From Macrocystis pyrifera (lineage: Eukaryota > Sar > Phaeophyceae > Laminariales > Laminariaceae), in contig JASSKH010000037.1 in NCBI GenBank assembly GCA_031763025.1, positions 3,472,001-3,536,000 on the forward strand: 64,000 nucleotides of DNA. The letters run 5' to 3'. A model generated the notes under the pieces. That model did not search any database. It was given only the letters and a program-made list of their open reading frames with translations, and was not told the DNA's origin. This document shows, in pieces, positions 50,965 to 62,578 of the stretch (positions are counted from its first letter, which is position 1; each line of letters begins with the position of its first letter). A program made the translations under genes and the position numbers.

Positions 50965-53040
50965 TGTTTAAATCCCCTTCTTTTGTTCATTATTTTCAAG
51001 TCTTATTCGATCGATTTTTAACCATCCCCTCCCTAGAATTTCCCACGCTATCCAAGTGAACCAGAATTTGGCTCTATAGCCTAATCAACTGTCAAAGTCA
51101 TGTTGTAGCCAAGTAGTTAAGAAACAGAACGTCGCCAGGATTCTACCGACAAATACTTTCTACAAGTAGTTTTTTCTGACTCTTTCAATCTGCATCGATG
51201 TCAGTATTGTCAAAGGAAGTCAGTATCTGTCTTTGAATTTTGAAGAAAATGTCATACGTACACCTCAGTCGGGACACCCGCGGCCACTTCGACAGGCAGT
51301 ACTCGTATACCTATTATACGAGTACAGGTACGTTTGTCCTTGACTGATCGTTTTGTGACATGTACGAGGTCCCCAGGGTATAGCCAAAAAAAGCTGCCAC
51401 CTACCTGGTGTTTCGTGCGTGCGCCGGCTCAGGTGTGAAAACGACCGATTGAGAGATATCAAGTTGTTTGGGGCGAGAGCGAGGAAAAAGCCGGCGAGAG
51501 TTTGTGTGTGCTTTCAGCGCGGGAGGCTAATATTTCAACTAGTCTCAACGTCAAATAAAATCGAAATGAAACGGGATGCATGCTATCTTGCGTTGCCGTC
51601 GTGATCTGTGAATCTATGGCGGGAGTATGGGATAAAAGAGGATTTTAGTCGGGAGGAATGGGGTCCTTGCGATCTTTAGCAACATATTGTCTCTTCTTGA
51701 CATATATTTTGATTGACATGACAACCGTGGGCGCCCGCAGGTCAGAAACATTGTGCTCGGAAAATAGGCTCAAATCATCGCGAAGAGAAAGAAAATAGGG
51801 CTAAAAAACACAGCTCCACCGTGAAACCAACTCTGAAATCCTATGCCAATAATATAGTAGAGTTAGATCAACGTCGAAACACAGCAAGACATTGAGCCTG
51901 CACACCAAATTGACTTTTATTTCACACCAGACGCCCACAGTACTGCGATATTTTCCATGACTAGCAATACATTCGTATGGAATTGAGAGAGTTGGTGTTG
52001 AAGGCGACAATCAAGCCTAAACTACGTCAAAATGACCGGGACTGGATAGAATATGAAACGCTAGAGGGCGCGTACGTTCCAGATTGGATGTTTTAAATGT
52101 TGAGTATGCACCATTGCTTGCGTTGGTTATGCGATTTTCGAACGGGATATGACTTATACTTGAAACAATGTAGAATGCACGTGAACGGAGTTTCTGCAGT
52201 TATTAAGCTGTGGAGTTGAGGATTTGAGTGGTGATCCAAGGATTAGACGTTTGAGTTGCAGATTAGGTTTTCAAGTTTCTGAGTTTGATGCGAGTTGCTT
52301 ATGATATTGGGATATAAGACGCTTTCCAGTGACAGCTGCGTCTGTACCTCTAGAGATCAATAAAAATAAACCGCTGGCCAAGTGGTATAGCAGGTAGTCC
52401 TATATATATGTTCTGGATTTCGGGGTAATCTCGTGGACTTAGTAACAAGTGATCTCCGGCGCCCTCCCCTCGCTAAACGCTACTGGCGTATAAGGGCATA
52501 TTGTCACACTCATTCGCACTTTCTTTAGCGCCCACGCTCGAGAACAACAAATTACAGTGGTCTTGCAGGTAGTTTATTTTTATAATCATCTAAAGATTTG
52601 CCATGAGTTCAAATCTGATCGACTTCGTAATTTAGCAGGTAATACTATACATTAACACATATCATAAGGGACGAAGATGTTTCACGGCAAAAGGGTTTAC
52701 ACGTGCACCCGCAGGCGCCAATCAAAAGCCCGAGACCACCCCAAAATAACATATATATATATATATGTATAAAACATCGTTTTAACTGAAGCGACGTGCT
52801 CCGCTGTGGGCGAACCAGCTCTACGAATATCTCAGCGTATAAACTGCGTTTTCGGTCTGGCTGGCTCATACAACCAAAGGCTAACTAACCAATACTACTT
52901 TTGCACGTAGTATACACATACGTTGTTGCCCCATATACTTCCGCTGTCACCGTACCAGGTATGGGGCAGCCTGGGGGCTTCTATCGTCGAGAAGTCAATA
53001 ACACGCGCAGGCAAGCAGTGGAGTCGGGAAAACGGATAAT
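50965..53040. other. Gene-less interval
   Basis: No supported gene over 2 kb. TGGCCAAGTGGTATAGCAGG at about 52377 resembles a tRNA A-box, and GAGTTCAAATC near 52605 resembles a B-box, but they are 225 bp apart and no cloverleaf forms. Frames at 51419-51604 and 52645-52869 are unrecognised. Confidence 0.45.
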
Positions 53041-53083
53041 TTCTATTCTAAACACTATGTTGCGCGTGCTCTAAACGTTTTGC

Positions 53084-53245
53084 AGGTGTGTTTTGAGGCC
53101 CGAGACTGCTTTTGCGTCAACGGCGCTTGCATCGCTGCAACGGCTGACCGTAGATGCGGTGAGGCGGGAACTGTTCGCGGCTTGGTACGACGACGTGCAG
53201 TATTTGTCTAGTGTTTCTATCCTCCGGCGAATTGGTTGAAATAAT
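53084..53245 (+). other. Possible terminal exon, unrecognised
   Basis: After a candidate acceptor (AAACGTTTTGCAG, ending about 53083) one frame reads RPETAFASTALASLQRLTVD, then AVRRELFAAWYDDVQYL and ends in a stop near 53240. GC-rich codons and amphipathic helix character suggest real coding, but the family is unknown and no upstream exon was identified. The opposite-strand frame (53071-53259) is the competing reading. Confidence 0.25.
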
Positions 53246-55150
53246 CTTGAGCTCACCACACATTAACGGTCAACATTCGTGTCGTGTGTCAATTTAACCC
53301 ATAGTTCCCGGTTTAACAACACAACAGTCTGCTGTTGCCAGCGGCTCTAGGGCATGTTGACCCGACCTGACCCCCGAGAGGGGCAGATGCGGTGGAGATG
53401 GGCACCCAGGACAGTCATTTTCTCCGAGTAGTTCGAGACTCGCGCGACGTGTAGCAGGTTTCCAATTTCCTTTGAACCAGTTATTGCAACAGGGAACATT
53501 TACGCGTCGTCTTGCGTGATTCTGCTGCTTGGTACGTGACTTTGAACGTGCAAAGATTTTTCAGTTGTGCTCCCGTCCAGTCTCCCGGAATAGAATACCC
53601 TTGTTTTGTGGTAGGTTTCTAGCAATGCGCAGGACCGTCATGCAGGGTCCGCATACTTGTTAAACCCGGGAGGCGATGTTGTGTTCACAAAGCGGCAGCC
53701 AGAGACGTACACGCCTCTGCTGTGATACGCAAACTTCACGTGTCAAGCATCGTCTACTTTTGTGCCTTGTGTGTCTCACTACTAGTGCCACGTTGTCCTA
53801 CAGATATAGCATTGGTGCAGTACCCTGAAGTCGTGACGAACATGGTTTAACACTCGAACAATGCTCATCACCGACGATCACTCCTGCTGTGCTGCTTGTC
53901 TTGCCTTTCTTTCTCTTCTTGCCCCTCGGTGCATGGGTCTTCGCCTTCACGTCAACAAACAGACACGACGCCCACAGGTGCGAAGTTGCCGTGGAGGCCG
54001 ACAACTAAAGGGTTATGCCTCGCCCGTTCGATGGTGACGAGGGGTTGCCTTCTGCGATACTGAGATTAATCTGCACTCGTACAGAATACTGGGTTTTCAC
54101 TGAATGTCGCTCACTAGCTGTTGAGTAGGATCAGTTTGGGGTTGGAACCGCATGAACGTATGTCTTCTCACCATTTGCCTGGTATGGGTTCGGTTTGGTC
54201 GCGACAAGGGCTTGGGGATTGAAAATACCGCACGTCCTGTAGTATGTAGCTCATCATCCTCCAGAAGCAACCATCACGACGACTTGCTGCGGGTCAGTCA
54301 GTACACAATGACCCGCAAATAGTACCTCTAGCCGTTGAACGTGCATCTTGATGAGGGTTTGTCAAGGGATTTCAACGATTCACTTCTTCTTCTACCTCTT
54401 CTTCCTGTCCGTCTTCTAGTTTTTATTTTTTCTCATTGACGCCCATCCTCCTACTGTTTTGCATGAGTCAGCACAATTGGTAGATTACCTGTCCAGTATT
54501 AATATGAGTAGTTCAGTAGGGACCACTGTTTGACGTAGGAATAGGCCCCTGCCAGTGCCCTATAAGTACCACAACAGCAATGTATACATGGTGTATTCCC
54601 AAGCGTGTGCTGGCATAAGAAGCGGCACACTACCAGTACGGCTTTCCGTCATCATTATCACGTGTTCTTCATGATGTGACAGCCTTCAACATTTATCTGT
54701 GCAACGTTCACCTGTAGTAAAGCGGCAGTCGCACGCACTGTTTAGCCCTCGCTGATATGCTTGCCAGCGGATTACTGTCGCCGTAGCGGTATAGAGCTCC
54801 GCATTTTGCGGGTTGATCTTGGGGGCAGGTTACTACACCTGTATGGTAGAGACGGCTCAGTTCTGCTTCATTTGCGGTGATTGCCGTCAACAACGAAGCG
54901 CCGGGGCTCACCAATACCTCGAGTCTTCTAGTACGCATTTCAGGTGATGACGTGACGTGTCGTTGACCCCCCGCCGTCCCAATGTTGATTCATCTCCGTT
55001 AAAAGGATGACTCTAGTCTGCGTTTGTTGGAAAATGGTTGGTGCGACTGCGTTCGACGCTTTTGGTTCGAATTGCGCCCAATATGGTACGCGAGTTGTCG
55101 GATTCGTAGCTCTAATGATCACCTTTTTCCGAACCTGAACACGAACAATG
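53246..55150. other. Interval upstream of the secreted-protein exon
   Basis: No supported coding frame. If the gene at 55153 has upstream exons they should be here; no signal-peptide exon with a convincing donor was found. Confidence 0.4.
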
Positions 55151-55152
55151 CA

Positions 55153-56064
55153 GTGTGTCCGGATGGGTCAGACATGTGTGACGACCCACACATGAAAGGC
55201 CTCCGCGGCCAGAAAATTGACTGGTCTGGGATCGACGGGGGCTGGTACTCCATGGTCAAGGACGACGACGCCGAGATCCACGTCAACGTCCGACTCACCG
55301 CTCCTCTGCCCGAGGAGTTCCCTGACCGCCAGCTGATCACAGGCCTCAGCGTTCTATCAAAGGAGCACTCCCTCGTGATCGAGGTGAACAACCCGTATGA
55401 CACCAACACAAGCGGGTGTCCCCGCGAGGTCTCGCCCTGCCTTGCGAACGGTGGATTGCGCGCCGTCGTCGATGGGGAGGAAATCGAAGGCTTCCTCCGT
55501 TTCGCCAGGAATGAATACGTGGCGGATGGTATCACATTGTCGGCATCCAACCTGCCGGTAGAGTGCCGTCAGTTTGGCGGGGACAAAATTTGGGCCCGCA
55601 TGTACGACGAGATGCTGCAAGGCCTCCGAGTCCTGGCCTCCGAAGAACAATTCGAAGACTGGATCCTACGGTTTGACGACATGGCGGCGCCCGAGTGGTG
55701 CGCGCAGTACATCAAACAGCACGACCTTGCCAGTTTGCAGTCTATTCACGCCGTTTTGAAGATCGACACACCCACCGTCACTGTGCGCCTCAACGTCGGC
55801 ACAAACTACCAAGGCGGCGGTGAAGTAGATTGGGATGGCCGCGTCTTGCCCGACTTGGAGTTCTGGCAGATGGATGTGGGGCTGCACGGCCTGTCCCTCG
55901 AACACGAATCGCTCTCCGGCACCCTGGGTGAGACGGCCCGCCCCGTACTGGATGAGGACGGCCACGAGGTGATGGAAGGCTACGAGGCGTTCCGTGGAAC
56001 GGTCGAGGACTACCGCGTGTCCGGTCCCCTAGGCACCGACTTCGCCCTTCTCAACAAACACTAG
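55153..56064 (+). CDS. Probable secreted protein, terminal exon (GLRGQKIDWSGIDGGWY family)
   Basis: The strongest host gene in the window. The open frame extends back to ATG 55024, but the sequence before 55153 is poor, and CGAACCTGAACACGAACAATGCAG gives a plausible branch point plus acceptor. The exon then reads CPDGSDMCDDPHMKGLRGQK, IDWSGIDGGWYSMVKDDDAE, LTAPLPEEFPDRQLITGLSV, CLANGGLRAVVDGEEIEGF, down to FRGTVEDYRVSGPLGTDFAL and a TAG at 56064. The 'DPH..GL.G...DW.G..GGWY' opening recalls the plant root-cap/LEA-like family and vWD-type 'C.DPH..G' starts; several cysteines (SGCPREVSPC, VECRQFG, PEWCAQY) suggest disulfides and an extracellular place. High third-position GC and continuity over about 300 codons support translation. 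Function unknown; an upstream signal-peptide exon is predicted. Confidence is high for coding and low for the family name. Confidence 0.72.
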   Translation: MCPDGSDMCDDPHMKGLRGQKIDWSGIDGGWYSMVKDDDAEIHVNVRLTAPLPEEFPDRQLITGLSVLSKEHSLVIEVNNPYDTNTSGCPREVSPCLANGGLRAVVDGEEIEGFLRFARNEYVADGITLSASNLPVECRQFGGDKIWARMYDEMLQGLRVLASEEQFEDWILRFDDMAAPEWCAQYIKQHDLASLQSIHAVLKIDTPTVTVRLNVGTNYQGGGEVDWDGRVLPDLEFWQMDVGLHGLSLEHESLSGTLGETARPVLDEDGHEVMEGYEAFRGTVEDYRVSGPLGTDFALLNKH

Positions 56065-57115
56065 TGGTGGATTCAAACTGCAGGGCTCCATTTGACCTCT
56101 ATCTCCAGACTGGTTTAAGGTCTCAAAGCATTGTGTGGGCGATGAGCGATTTGAAAAAGCAAGTCTGGTGTATATGGTGGAGGCAGATTCGTTTGATCGT
56201 GTTTTGGATTTTCAGTTCGTATGGAATACCTAACATGCTGGTTTGTGCAAGGGACTCCGGGTTCTCAGACGTTTTACTCGTACAACATGTACCATATACA
56301 GCAGGGACTTCGACCAGCGATGCACCCCGGAAGCGAAATACGATGAGAGATAGAGGGGTGCGTTTGATGATATACCAGGATGCTTTATTCGACAAGCTAG
56401 CGGAGTAGGTTGAGATTGATTGAGGTACTTTGCGTTGATCCTCGAGTTCAAGACAATAGCAGGGTATTCACGTAAAACTCTACTGGTCGTATCAGGGTTG
56501 AGAGTTTAGAACGGGGTGCGCGTTACGCTGTACAGGTACGCTTGCGTGCGTACATGTATGCGCCGTTCGCAAACTTCTATACACTCGCGGAATATAAAAT
56601 ATAGCCCCTCGTAATATTTCGTATTTGTGGCAATTGGTTGGTAGGAATGTTGGGTTGGTGGGAATGGGGAGTGGGAAGTTTAGGTAAATGGAGAAGGAAT
56701 TACATCGATAAGTACCCATGCGTCAGGCAAGTTTGATAGGCCAGCACGGTATGCCGAATATCTTGATGAAACGTGTGGTACATTGTGGCTGTACTGGTTC
56801 CCTACGCACAACATACAGGGGGACCAACTCCGTCCAAAAAAGAGCAGGGGTTGGTATTTGCATACGCCCCTGGGGAGTATATCTCGCTGGGGGGCTCAGA
56901 GACGAGCTGCTGGTATGCACTTATAGAATATGGTAGACTAAAGGGGTTCCGTTGTTATCTAGTGGTGCGAGCGCAAGATGAGATGGTTATTCTAATTTTC
57001 CTTGAAGGTAATGCAAGCATGCTATCGTATGTTTGTAGAGTTGAAACCTGGATGCCCTGACCACCGCGTGGTCTAATGAGATTCTCTAGATAGATTGTCG
57101 TTGTATTTGAGGACA
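56065..57115. other. Gene-less interval downstream of the secreted-protein exon
   Basis: Probably includes the 3' UTR of the gene ending at 56064. Short frames (56064-56408, 56718-57060) have no recognised domain. Confidence 0.45.
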
Positions 57116-57119
57116 CAGG

Positions 57120-57985
57120 AGGATAAAGAGAGAGAGCGGAGTGCGTCCTATCCTCATGAGCACACATAAAATTCATGTACCGCCTGCGAGATATACGGCA
57201 ACCCTCTACAACTTGTAACCGTCGCTGTTGGAGTGATCCTCACGAACATTGTACAGCTATTAAGATTCAGATATTAGGTATATTATTGGGATTATCCCTT
57301 TCTTCTATATCGTCGAATATTTATTTGTGAAGGCATTTATTTGGGACTTGCTTGCCGTTTTACCTGGCAAGTGATGATATATTGTTCGGGACGTGTCGTA
57401 TCCCCCAACGAGTAGAAAGACTGTTTGTAATACTGCGGTTTGCTGGTACAGGTCTACGGCAAATGGGATATTTATATAGTGGTGCGGTGGGCTGTCGATG
57501 TGGGTGATGTGTCCCGGACTAATCCGCATCTGATGCGGCATACCTACCTAAGGATAAAGAGAGAACGGAGTGATCATTGTCCTCCATGACCACACAGCAA
57601 AAGTCAAATAATGCCTGCTGAGTTATACGCAACTCTCTACAGTTTGTCGATGCTGGAAAGATCCTCATCAACATCGTGGTGCACTTAAGATTGAGACATT
57701 ATAGGTATAAGCTTGGGAATATCCGTTTCTTCTGCACTGTCAAGTATTTGTCAAGGCATTTATTTCGTACTTGCCGTTTTAAATGGCAAATGATGATTTG
57801 TTGTTCGGGACGTGTAGTATGACGCAACGAGTAGAAGGACTGTTCGTCATACCGCGCTTTGCTGGTACAGATAAATGGCAAATGGAGTATTTACATTGTG
57901 TGGCTGTGGGCTGTCGATATGGTTGACGTGCCCCCGGATGAATCCGCATCTGATGTAGCAGGCCTACCCAGAGAGCCGAGGATAA
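57120..57985. repeat. Diverged tandem repeat, two ~431-bp units
   Basis: AGGATAAAGAGAGAGAGCGG at 57120 and AGGATAAAGAGAGAACGG at 57551 begin two units that share, in order, ACTCTCTACA/ACCCTCTACA, GATCCTCA, TTAAGATT.AGA, GGCATTTATTT, TTGTTCGGGACGTGT, AACGAGTAGAA, TTTGCTGGTACAG, GGGCTGTCGAT and AATCCGCATCTGATG. Identity is perhaps 75-80% by eye. No frame survives in both. Confidence 0.85.
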
Positions 57986-58566
57986 TACGATGAAACTCAG
58001 TACGTCTGTGACGACAATGATACCACCCGTATGGTGATATACCATATGTATGTGATGGTGGAGTCCGTGGCGTATTTCGCGTCTATTTCTGCAATCATGC
58101 GTAAAGTCCATTTGGACAGTACTATACGCACGAAGAGCGTTACAATACTGCTTTTGCGCTATTTACAAGGAAAATTAGTTTCAAGGCCATTTTCACGATC
58201 TCACGCGAGACGTTTCGTGTGTCACAAGTCTCTTTTTCAAGTGTGGAGGAGTTCCGGTGCCCGAAAAAAACAAAGTAAACCCTGACAGCAGCAGCATCAT
58301 GATCAATGCCAGATTCAGTCGGCGGCAAGTTCAATGGGCTCAAGTACTGCGTATTGAAACGCATGACCAACTCCGTCAAACTGCCATGCGTCATCCCGAG
58401 ATCTCTCTATTCTGGAGGGACTACCTTACCCCGAGGACGATTTTATCCGTTCTCGGCCACAACATCTGCACGAGCTGTGACAAGATAGCTAGGTCGTCAA
58501 TGAATAGGCTACTACGTAGCCTGGAGCGGGGGCAACACCTCCTGCCAACACGGACCAAGTAGTTCT

Positions 58567-59024
58567 GACACCATCGCCCGAACACGGGCCAGCCGCACAG
58601 ACGCCATATATCAGCATCATCTACTAAAACCGCGGCAACTTCCATACCTGCATCGAGTTTAACGTCTACGACGACTACGGGAGCATCCGCCTTGCCTCCA
58701 GAGGGCACCAGTTATTTCTTCCTCACAGCCACATCGTATTTTACGTCTGCCACAACTGCAAAGAGAGCTTCTTCACAAATATTACCTCCAGCAGGCATCG
58801 GCTATTCATCGCAGCGTTCTACTACTGCGACTACGAGCACCGCCGATTCACCACGACCTCCAACAGGTATTAAATTCCTAATCGCAGCCTCTACACCTTC
58901 TTCATCTGCCGCAGCTTCTTGTACTCGCGCTTTCTCGTTACCTCCAGAAGGCATCGGAACCCGCTATTTCGTCGGAGACCAGCTCCTACAATACATCAAA
59001 CATACGACTGCTTCGAATACCTAG
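58567..59024 (+). other. S/T/A-rich open frame with degenerate tandem repeats
   Basis: One plus frame is open from the TGA at 58564 to the TAG at 59022, with Ser/Thr/Ala-rich segments punctuated by ALPPEGTSYFF, LPPAGIGYSS, RPPTGIKFLI and LPPEGIGTRY. The CCTCCA cores fall at 58695, 58785, 58857 and 58941, spaced 90, 72 and 84 bp, all multiples of three. That argues for selection on a reading frame, as in mucin-like surface proteins. Another frame (IEFNVYDDYGSIRLASRG, HIVFYVCHNCKESF) also looks protein-like but is interrupted by a TAA at about 58875. Which frame is real is undecided. Confidence 0.3.
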
Positions 59025-59393
59025 ACTCTCGAATGGCAATGCCTGTCACCGGCCACAATCGCCCAACATTAGTGTTGTCGTAGTCTCGTCTTTCCGATTT
59101 GCTGTCTGCCGAACATAAAGGTTTTACACAACAATCTCTTCGTACTACGACTGTGTTGTGTTTCATGTACCTGCTCTGTAGGATTCCTACGGGTACGCAC
59201 ATATATACTGGGTGCACGTCTAGTCCTACAAAGTATTTTCAAGAATCAAAGATGATTTCTGGAGTGTTGATGAATGTACGGGTACATGGTAGTGCAACGT
59301 TGTTCCATGTGGTTATACACCCATCGACTTTCTATTTTTCTGAATGTCTAACGTTTTTTATCCCGTGTTTGTAGCTCTATTATTCTACTAGCA

Positions 59394-59395
<2 letters not shown>

Positions 59396-59478
<83 letters not shown>
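59396..59478. repeat. (ATT)n microsatellite
   Basis: About 27 uninterrupted ATT units. Confidence 0.95.
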
Positions 59479-60062
59479 GCAGAACATTCTCGGAAGAATG
59501 AGAGAATGTGAGTTTTGTACGTACGTAAGAAGTTCAAGCCAATCAGATGACTGCGGTGATTCACGGTAGCATGAATCGTAGCCCTTGGTAGACACACCTT
59601 GTCTGGTACGTAGCCGCAACGTACACGTATCAGCGCAGTGAAGCAGAGGCAGAGCTACAGGTCCAAGGTGTGAGACTAGTTTGAGTTCGGGATGTCCGAC
59701 GAGAGCAAGTCGCCGGAGGCCACGGCCAATGCGTCTACTATTGCGCGCGAGGCGCGGCGTCGAGAGTTCTGTGTCGCCAGTTGGGTTGGGAGTTGACTCG
59801 AGTGTACGGATGTGAGCGCGGGGTTGCCGTTGGGGCAGCCCCGAGGGGGTCGCCCCTTCTCCAACCCCCCTTTCCGGGCGGGGGGTTGCGCATTAATATA
59901 ATACAACTTCGAAAGCAAAGTGCAAATATTATTAGTATTATTATTGTTGTGGAAGCCAGGGTCGGAGATATCGTAGATCTCGTAATACGCACGCGCGAAG
60001 GACACGTCACCGGTCAAGCAATATCAAATCTCGGGTCACGAGCGGTCTCACGTCATTGACGG

Positions 60063-60338
60063 TGTAGACCCGTCCTCGGGAGATAAGCTATCGAGAAGAT
60101 ACGTAATCCGCCGCAGACTCTGGGGTAACCAAAAAGGTCCCCCACCGAGTCAGACTAGCTCTAGCATCTCCTTGCTAAATATCAACGAAGAACTTTGCTC
60201 GGCTTACGTCGGCCGTAACGACGGCTACGAGGGACCCTCGCTCCGCGACCTCATCACGACGACTTCTCCGCGACTTCTACGCTACGACATCTCCGCGACG
60301 ACCTCGGTACGAACGACTAGCGAAGGGACTACATTACA
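60063..60338 (+). repeat. Candidate 5' LTR of the second gypsy element
   Basis: The right boundary is placed at ...CTACATTACA (60338), since TTGGTGACCACC follows as a primer-binding-site-like sequence. The left boundary may be TGTAGACCCGTCCTCGGG at 60063 (276 bp) or TGTGAGACTAG at 59669 (about 670 bp). The 3' LTR is outside the window, so neither can be checked here. Confidence 0.4.
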
Positions 60339-60363
60339 TTGGTGACCACCTTGGTTTTGGAAA
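60339..60363 (+). promoter_or_regulatory. Candidate primer binding site and gag leader
   Basis: TTGGTGACCACC directly after the putative LTR end has the TGG expected opposite a tRNA CCA end. The gag ATG follows after only about 13 bp, an unusually short leader. Confidence 0.4.
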
Positions 60364-61944
60364 ATGCCACGCTCAGGAGGTAGATCGAAGAAGCAGCGGA
60401 CGAAGACACGCCTGGCGGCTGAAGCGGCCTCCATCAGAGACACGGACGCCAATTTCTACGACGATCTAGCGTCCGCCGACGGGGACCTTGCCGCAACGGA
60501 GCCTGCAGCCGAGGAGCCGGCAGCCGAGGAGCCCAGCCCCAGCCTCGGCGACGAGGGGTCTAGCGACCCCGGCAGTAACCAAGAACGACCCATTGAGGAG
60601 ACCGCCTCAGCCTCCGGACTGGCGGAGGACGTTCTGGCGGGACCGAACCCTTATCCCCCCGGTGATCCCGTTCGCCTGGAAACAGCAGCGTGCCTTCGAC
60701 GCTGCATGTTAAACGGCACCACTCCGCCAGCCTGGGTGCTGCAACTGGTCATGCCGACGAATGCACGCTCCGTGGACGGACCTACAGCTGCCCAGATGGG
60801 AGAGGTGGGAGGAGGCTCGGTATTGCCCACACAGAATCTCGATGTAGCTTTCGCCGGGGCCGCAACCACACAAACTGACGAGGCCACCCCGATTCAGCGG
60901 TCGAGCAGTTCTGACAGCAGCAGCCACTCCCCCCCCGACCCATCTAGCCAGCCCTTGCCCGCAGCACGTACACCCTCTGCTGTAACGCAAGCAGCACGTA
61001 CATCCTCTGCTGTGTCCCCACCCACCAACGCTCCCTCGCAGCAACCAGTACGTACATCCTCTGCTGTAGCCCCACCTGCAACTTCCTTCGTGACGCAACC
61101 AGCACGTACACCCTCTGCTGCAAGTGAAGAGACTAGTAATAGCCAGTCAACTAGAATCTCGACTCAGCCGATTGATCACGGAAAGTTTTCCATCAAAAAG
61201 ACAGACCTTCCGCCTTCACTGAAACTGGTCGGATCACCCTCGGAAGACGTGCCCGAAATCATGGCACTCTTCCGCTCTCGCATCCACTTACACTCACCTG
61301 ACAATACACCGGACGCAACTATAGACCACCACGCAGTCAAGTACCTCCCCCTCCTAGTCAGCGGTGAAGCAGCCACCACCATGCAGCAGCTGCAATGCGA
61401 GACCTTAGAGTGGCGAACCGACAAAGAACTGGCCGAACTAACCAATGATGAGGACGCTCTCGAAATCCGAGCCCCCCGCTCTTACCGTGACTGGACCAAC
61501 GCCTTCACAAATTTGTTCAGCCCAGTCAACCGCATCGTCTTGCTCGCTCGCACCATCGCTAACCTCAAGCAAGGGAGTAGTGAATCTGTCGACTCTTACG
61601 GACTGAGAGTAACTCAAGCTTATGCACGACTCTTGGCTGAAGCCAAACGCACCGCTCCCCCTAACGTCTCGCCGTACAAGCACGCGTGGCAAACCTCACT
61701 GATGGCTACCTTCGAAAACGGCTTGCTTCCCCCGATACGAGTTGAACTCATCCGTGAAGACCCCTCCCTCACATACCAAGCATCTCGTACTCGGGCTAAA
61801 AAACACGAGACGAACGCCTTACGCGGAACCCCCACCCCACCTCCGACTACGTACGCATCCGCTGTCACCGATGCCTCCCCTGGTCCTGATCGACAGTTGA
61901 TTACCTCGATGGCAAACATCGAGAAAGCCATCGTGTCCAACTAG
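60364..61944 (+). CDS. gag: Gag of the second gypsy element
   Basis: 526 codons. A basic start (MPRSGGRSKKQRTKTRLAAE) leads into an acidic stretch and a Ser/Pro-rich region in which (A/V)RTPSAV-type 8-20-residue repeats occur four or five times (about residues 199-255). The capsid-type Retrotrans_gag region follows (SYRDWTNAFTNLFSPVNR, LARTIANLKQGSSESVDSYG, AYARLLAEAKR, MATFENGL). The frame meets TAG at 61942 but stays open for 79 further codons, with an atypical knuckle C-x4-C-x5-H-x4-C (CDYPMCRHRTSHSRPEC), then TGA at 62182 and 131 more open codons. The zinc knuckle beyond the stop suggests either a mutated CAG or stop read-through. Confidence 0.82.
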   Translation: MPRSGGRSKKQRTKTRLAAEAASIRDTDANFYDDLASADGDLAATEPAAEEPAAEEPSPSLGDEGSSDPGSNQERPIEETASASGLAEDVLAGPNPYPPGDPVRLETAACLRRCMLNGTTPPAWVLQLVMPTNARSVDGPTAAQMGEVGGGSVLPTQNLDVAFAGAATTQTDEATPIQRSSSSDSSSHSPPDPSSQPLPAARTPSAVTQAARTSSAVSPPTNAPSQQPVRTSSAVAPPATSFVTQPARTPSAASEETSNSQSTRISTQPIDHGKFSIKKTDLPPSLKLVGSPSEDVPEIMALFRSRIHLHSPDNTPDATIDHHAVKYLPLLVSGEAATTMQQLQCETLEWRTDKELAELTNDEDALEIRAPRSYRDWTNAFTNLFSPVNRIVLLARTIANLKQGSSESVDSYGLRVTQAYARLLAEAKRTAPPNVSPYKHAWQTSLMATFENGLLPPIRVELIREDPSLTYQASRTRAKKHETNALRGTPTPPPTTYASAVTDASPGPDRQLITSMANIEKAIVSN

Positions 61945-62578
61945 ACAGCAGGGCGAGGGCGAGCCCAACGGGTCACCTTTGCAAAGGACACCCGCGGCTC
62001 GGCCGAGAAGCGCGGCAGGTTGGTGAGCGTAGACCGCTCTAAGTCCCGTCACGCCACGGTAGCGGCGGGGGCCGAATGCGACTACCCTATGTGCCGGCAC
62101 CGAACCTCCCACTCGCGCCCCGAGTGCCGTTTGGCTAAGGCGCATGAGGAGAAGGGGTGGGTAGTCAGTAAGAAAGATAAATGAGGAGGCCCGCGCCGGT
62201 TTCCTCAAACCGGTTCGGGGAGTAGGTTAGCTAGGACCACCGAGCTCGCGGGGCAAGCGATAGCGCAAGCAGCTAGCGTAACCGTAGCCAGCGTCGGTAG
62301 ACCTAGTGATAAGAGGAGGGATAAAAGTGGCCGCAAAACGATAGCCACCCCTCTGGCGAACACCTGTGCACAACACGTACATGCAGGCAACCAGTCGAAT
62401 ACTGTAACAGACGTATTGAATAAGCAGCAGGTTCCGAGTGTCTCAGCAGTACAGCATGGAGTGGGACACACCGTAGAAATAACAAGCAGAGTCGAGAAGA
62501 GTAGTCAGCGTCAAAGTGTTACGTTTTTCACCTTCCATGGTACCGCAAGCCTTGTATGTTTCTGCGGTGAACCGCAAT
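61945..62578 (+). pseudogene. Continuation of the gag frame past in-frame stops
   Basis: In the gag frame 61945-62181 encodes basic sequence, the knuckle CDYPMCRHRTSHSRPEC and RLAKAHEEKGWVVSKKD, then TGA. 62185-62576 encodes a Ser/Gln/Val-rich linker (RPSDKRRDKSGRKTIATPL, QVPSVSAVQHGVGHTVEITS) to a TAA near 62577. The linker overlaps the start of the protease frame by about 60 bp. Confidence 0.6.

Noticed and set aside
52374-52620. Split tRNA (A-box near 52377, B-box near 52605)
   Set aside because: The boxes are about 225 bp apart and intervening sequence gives no cloverleaf.
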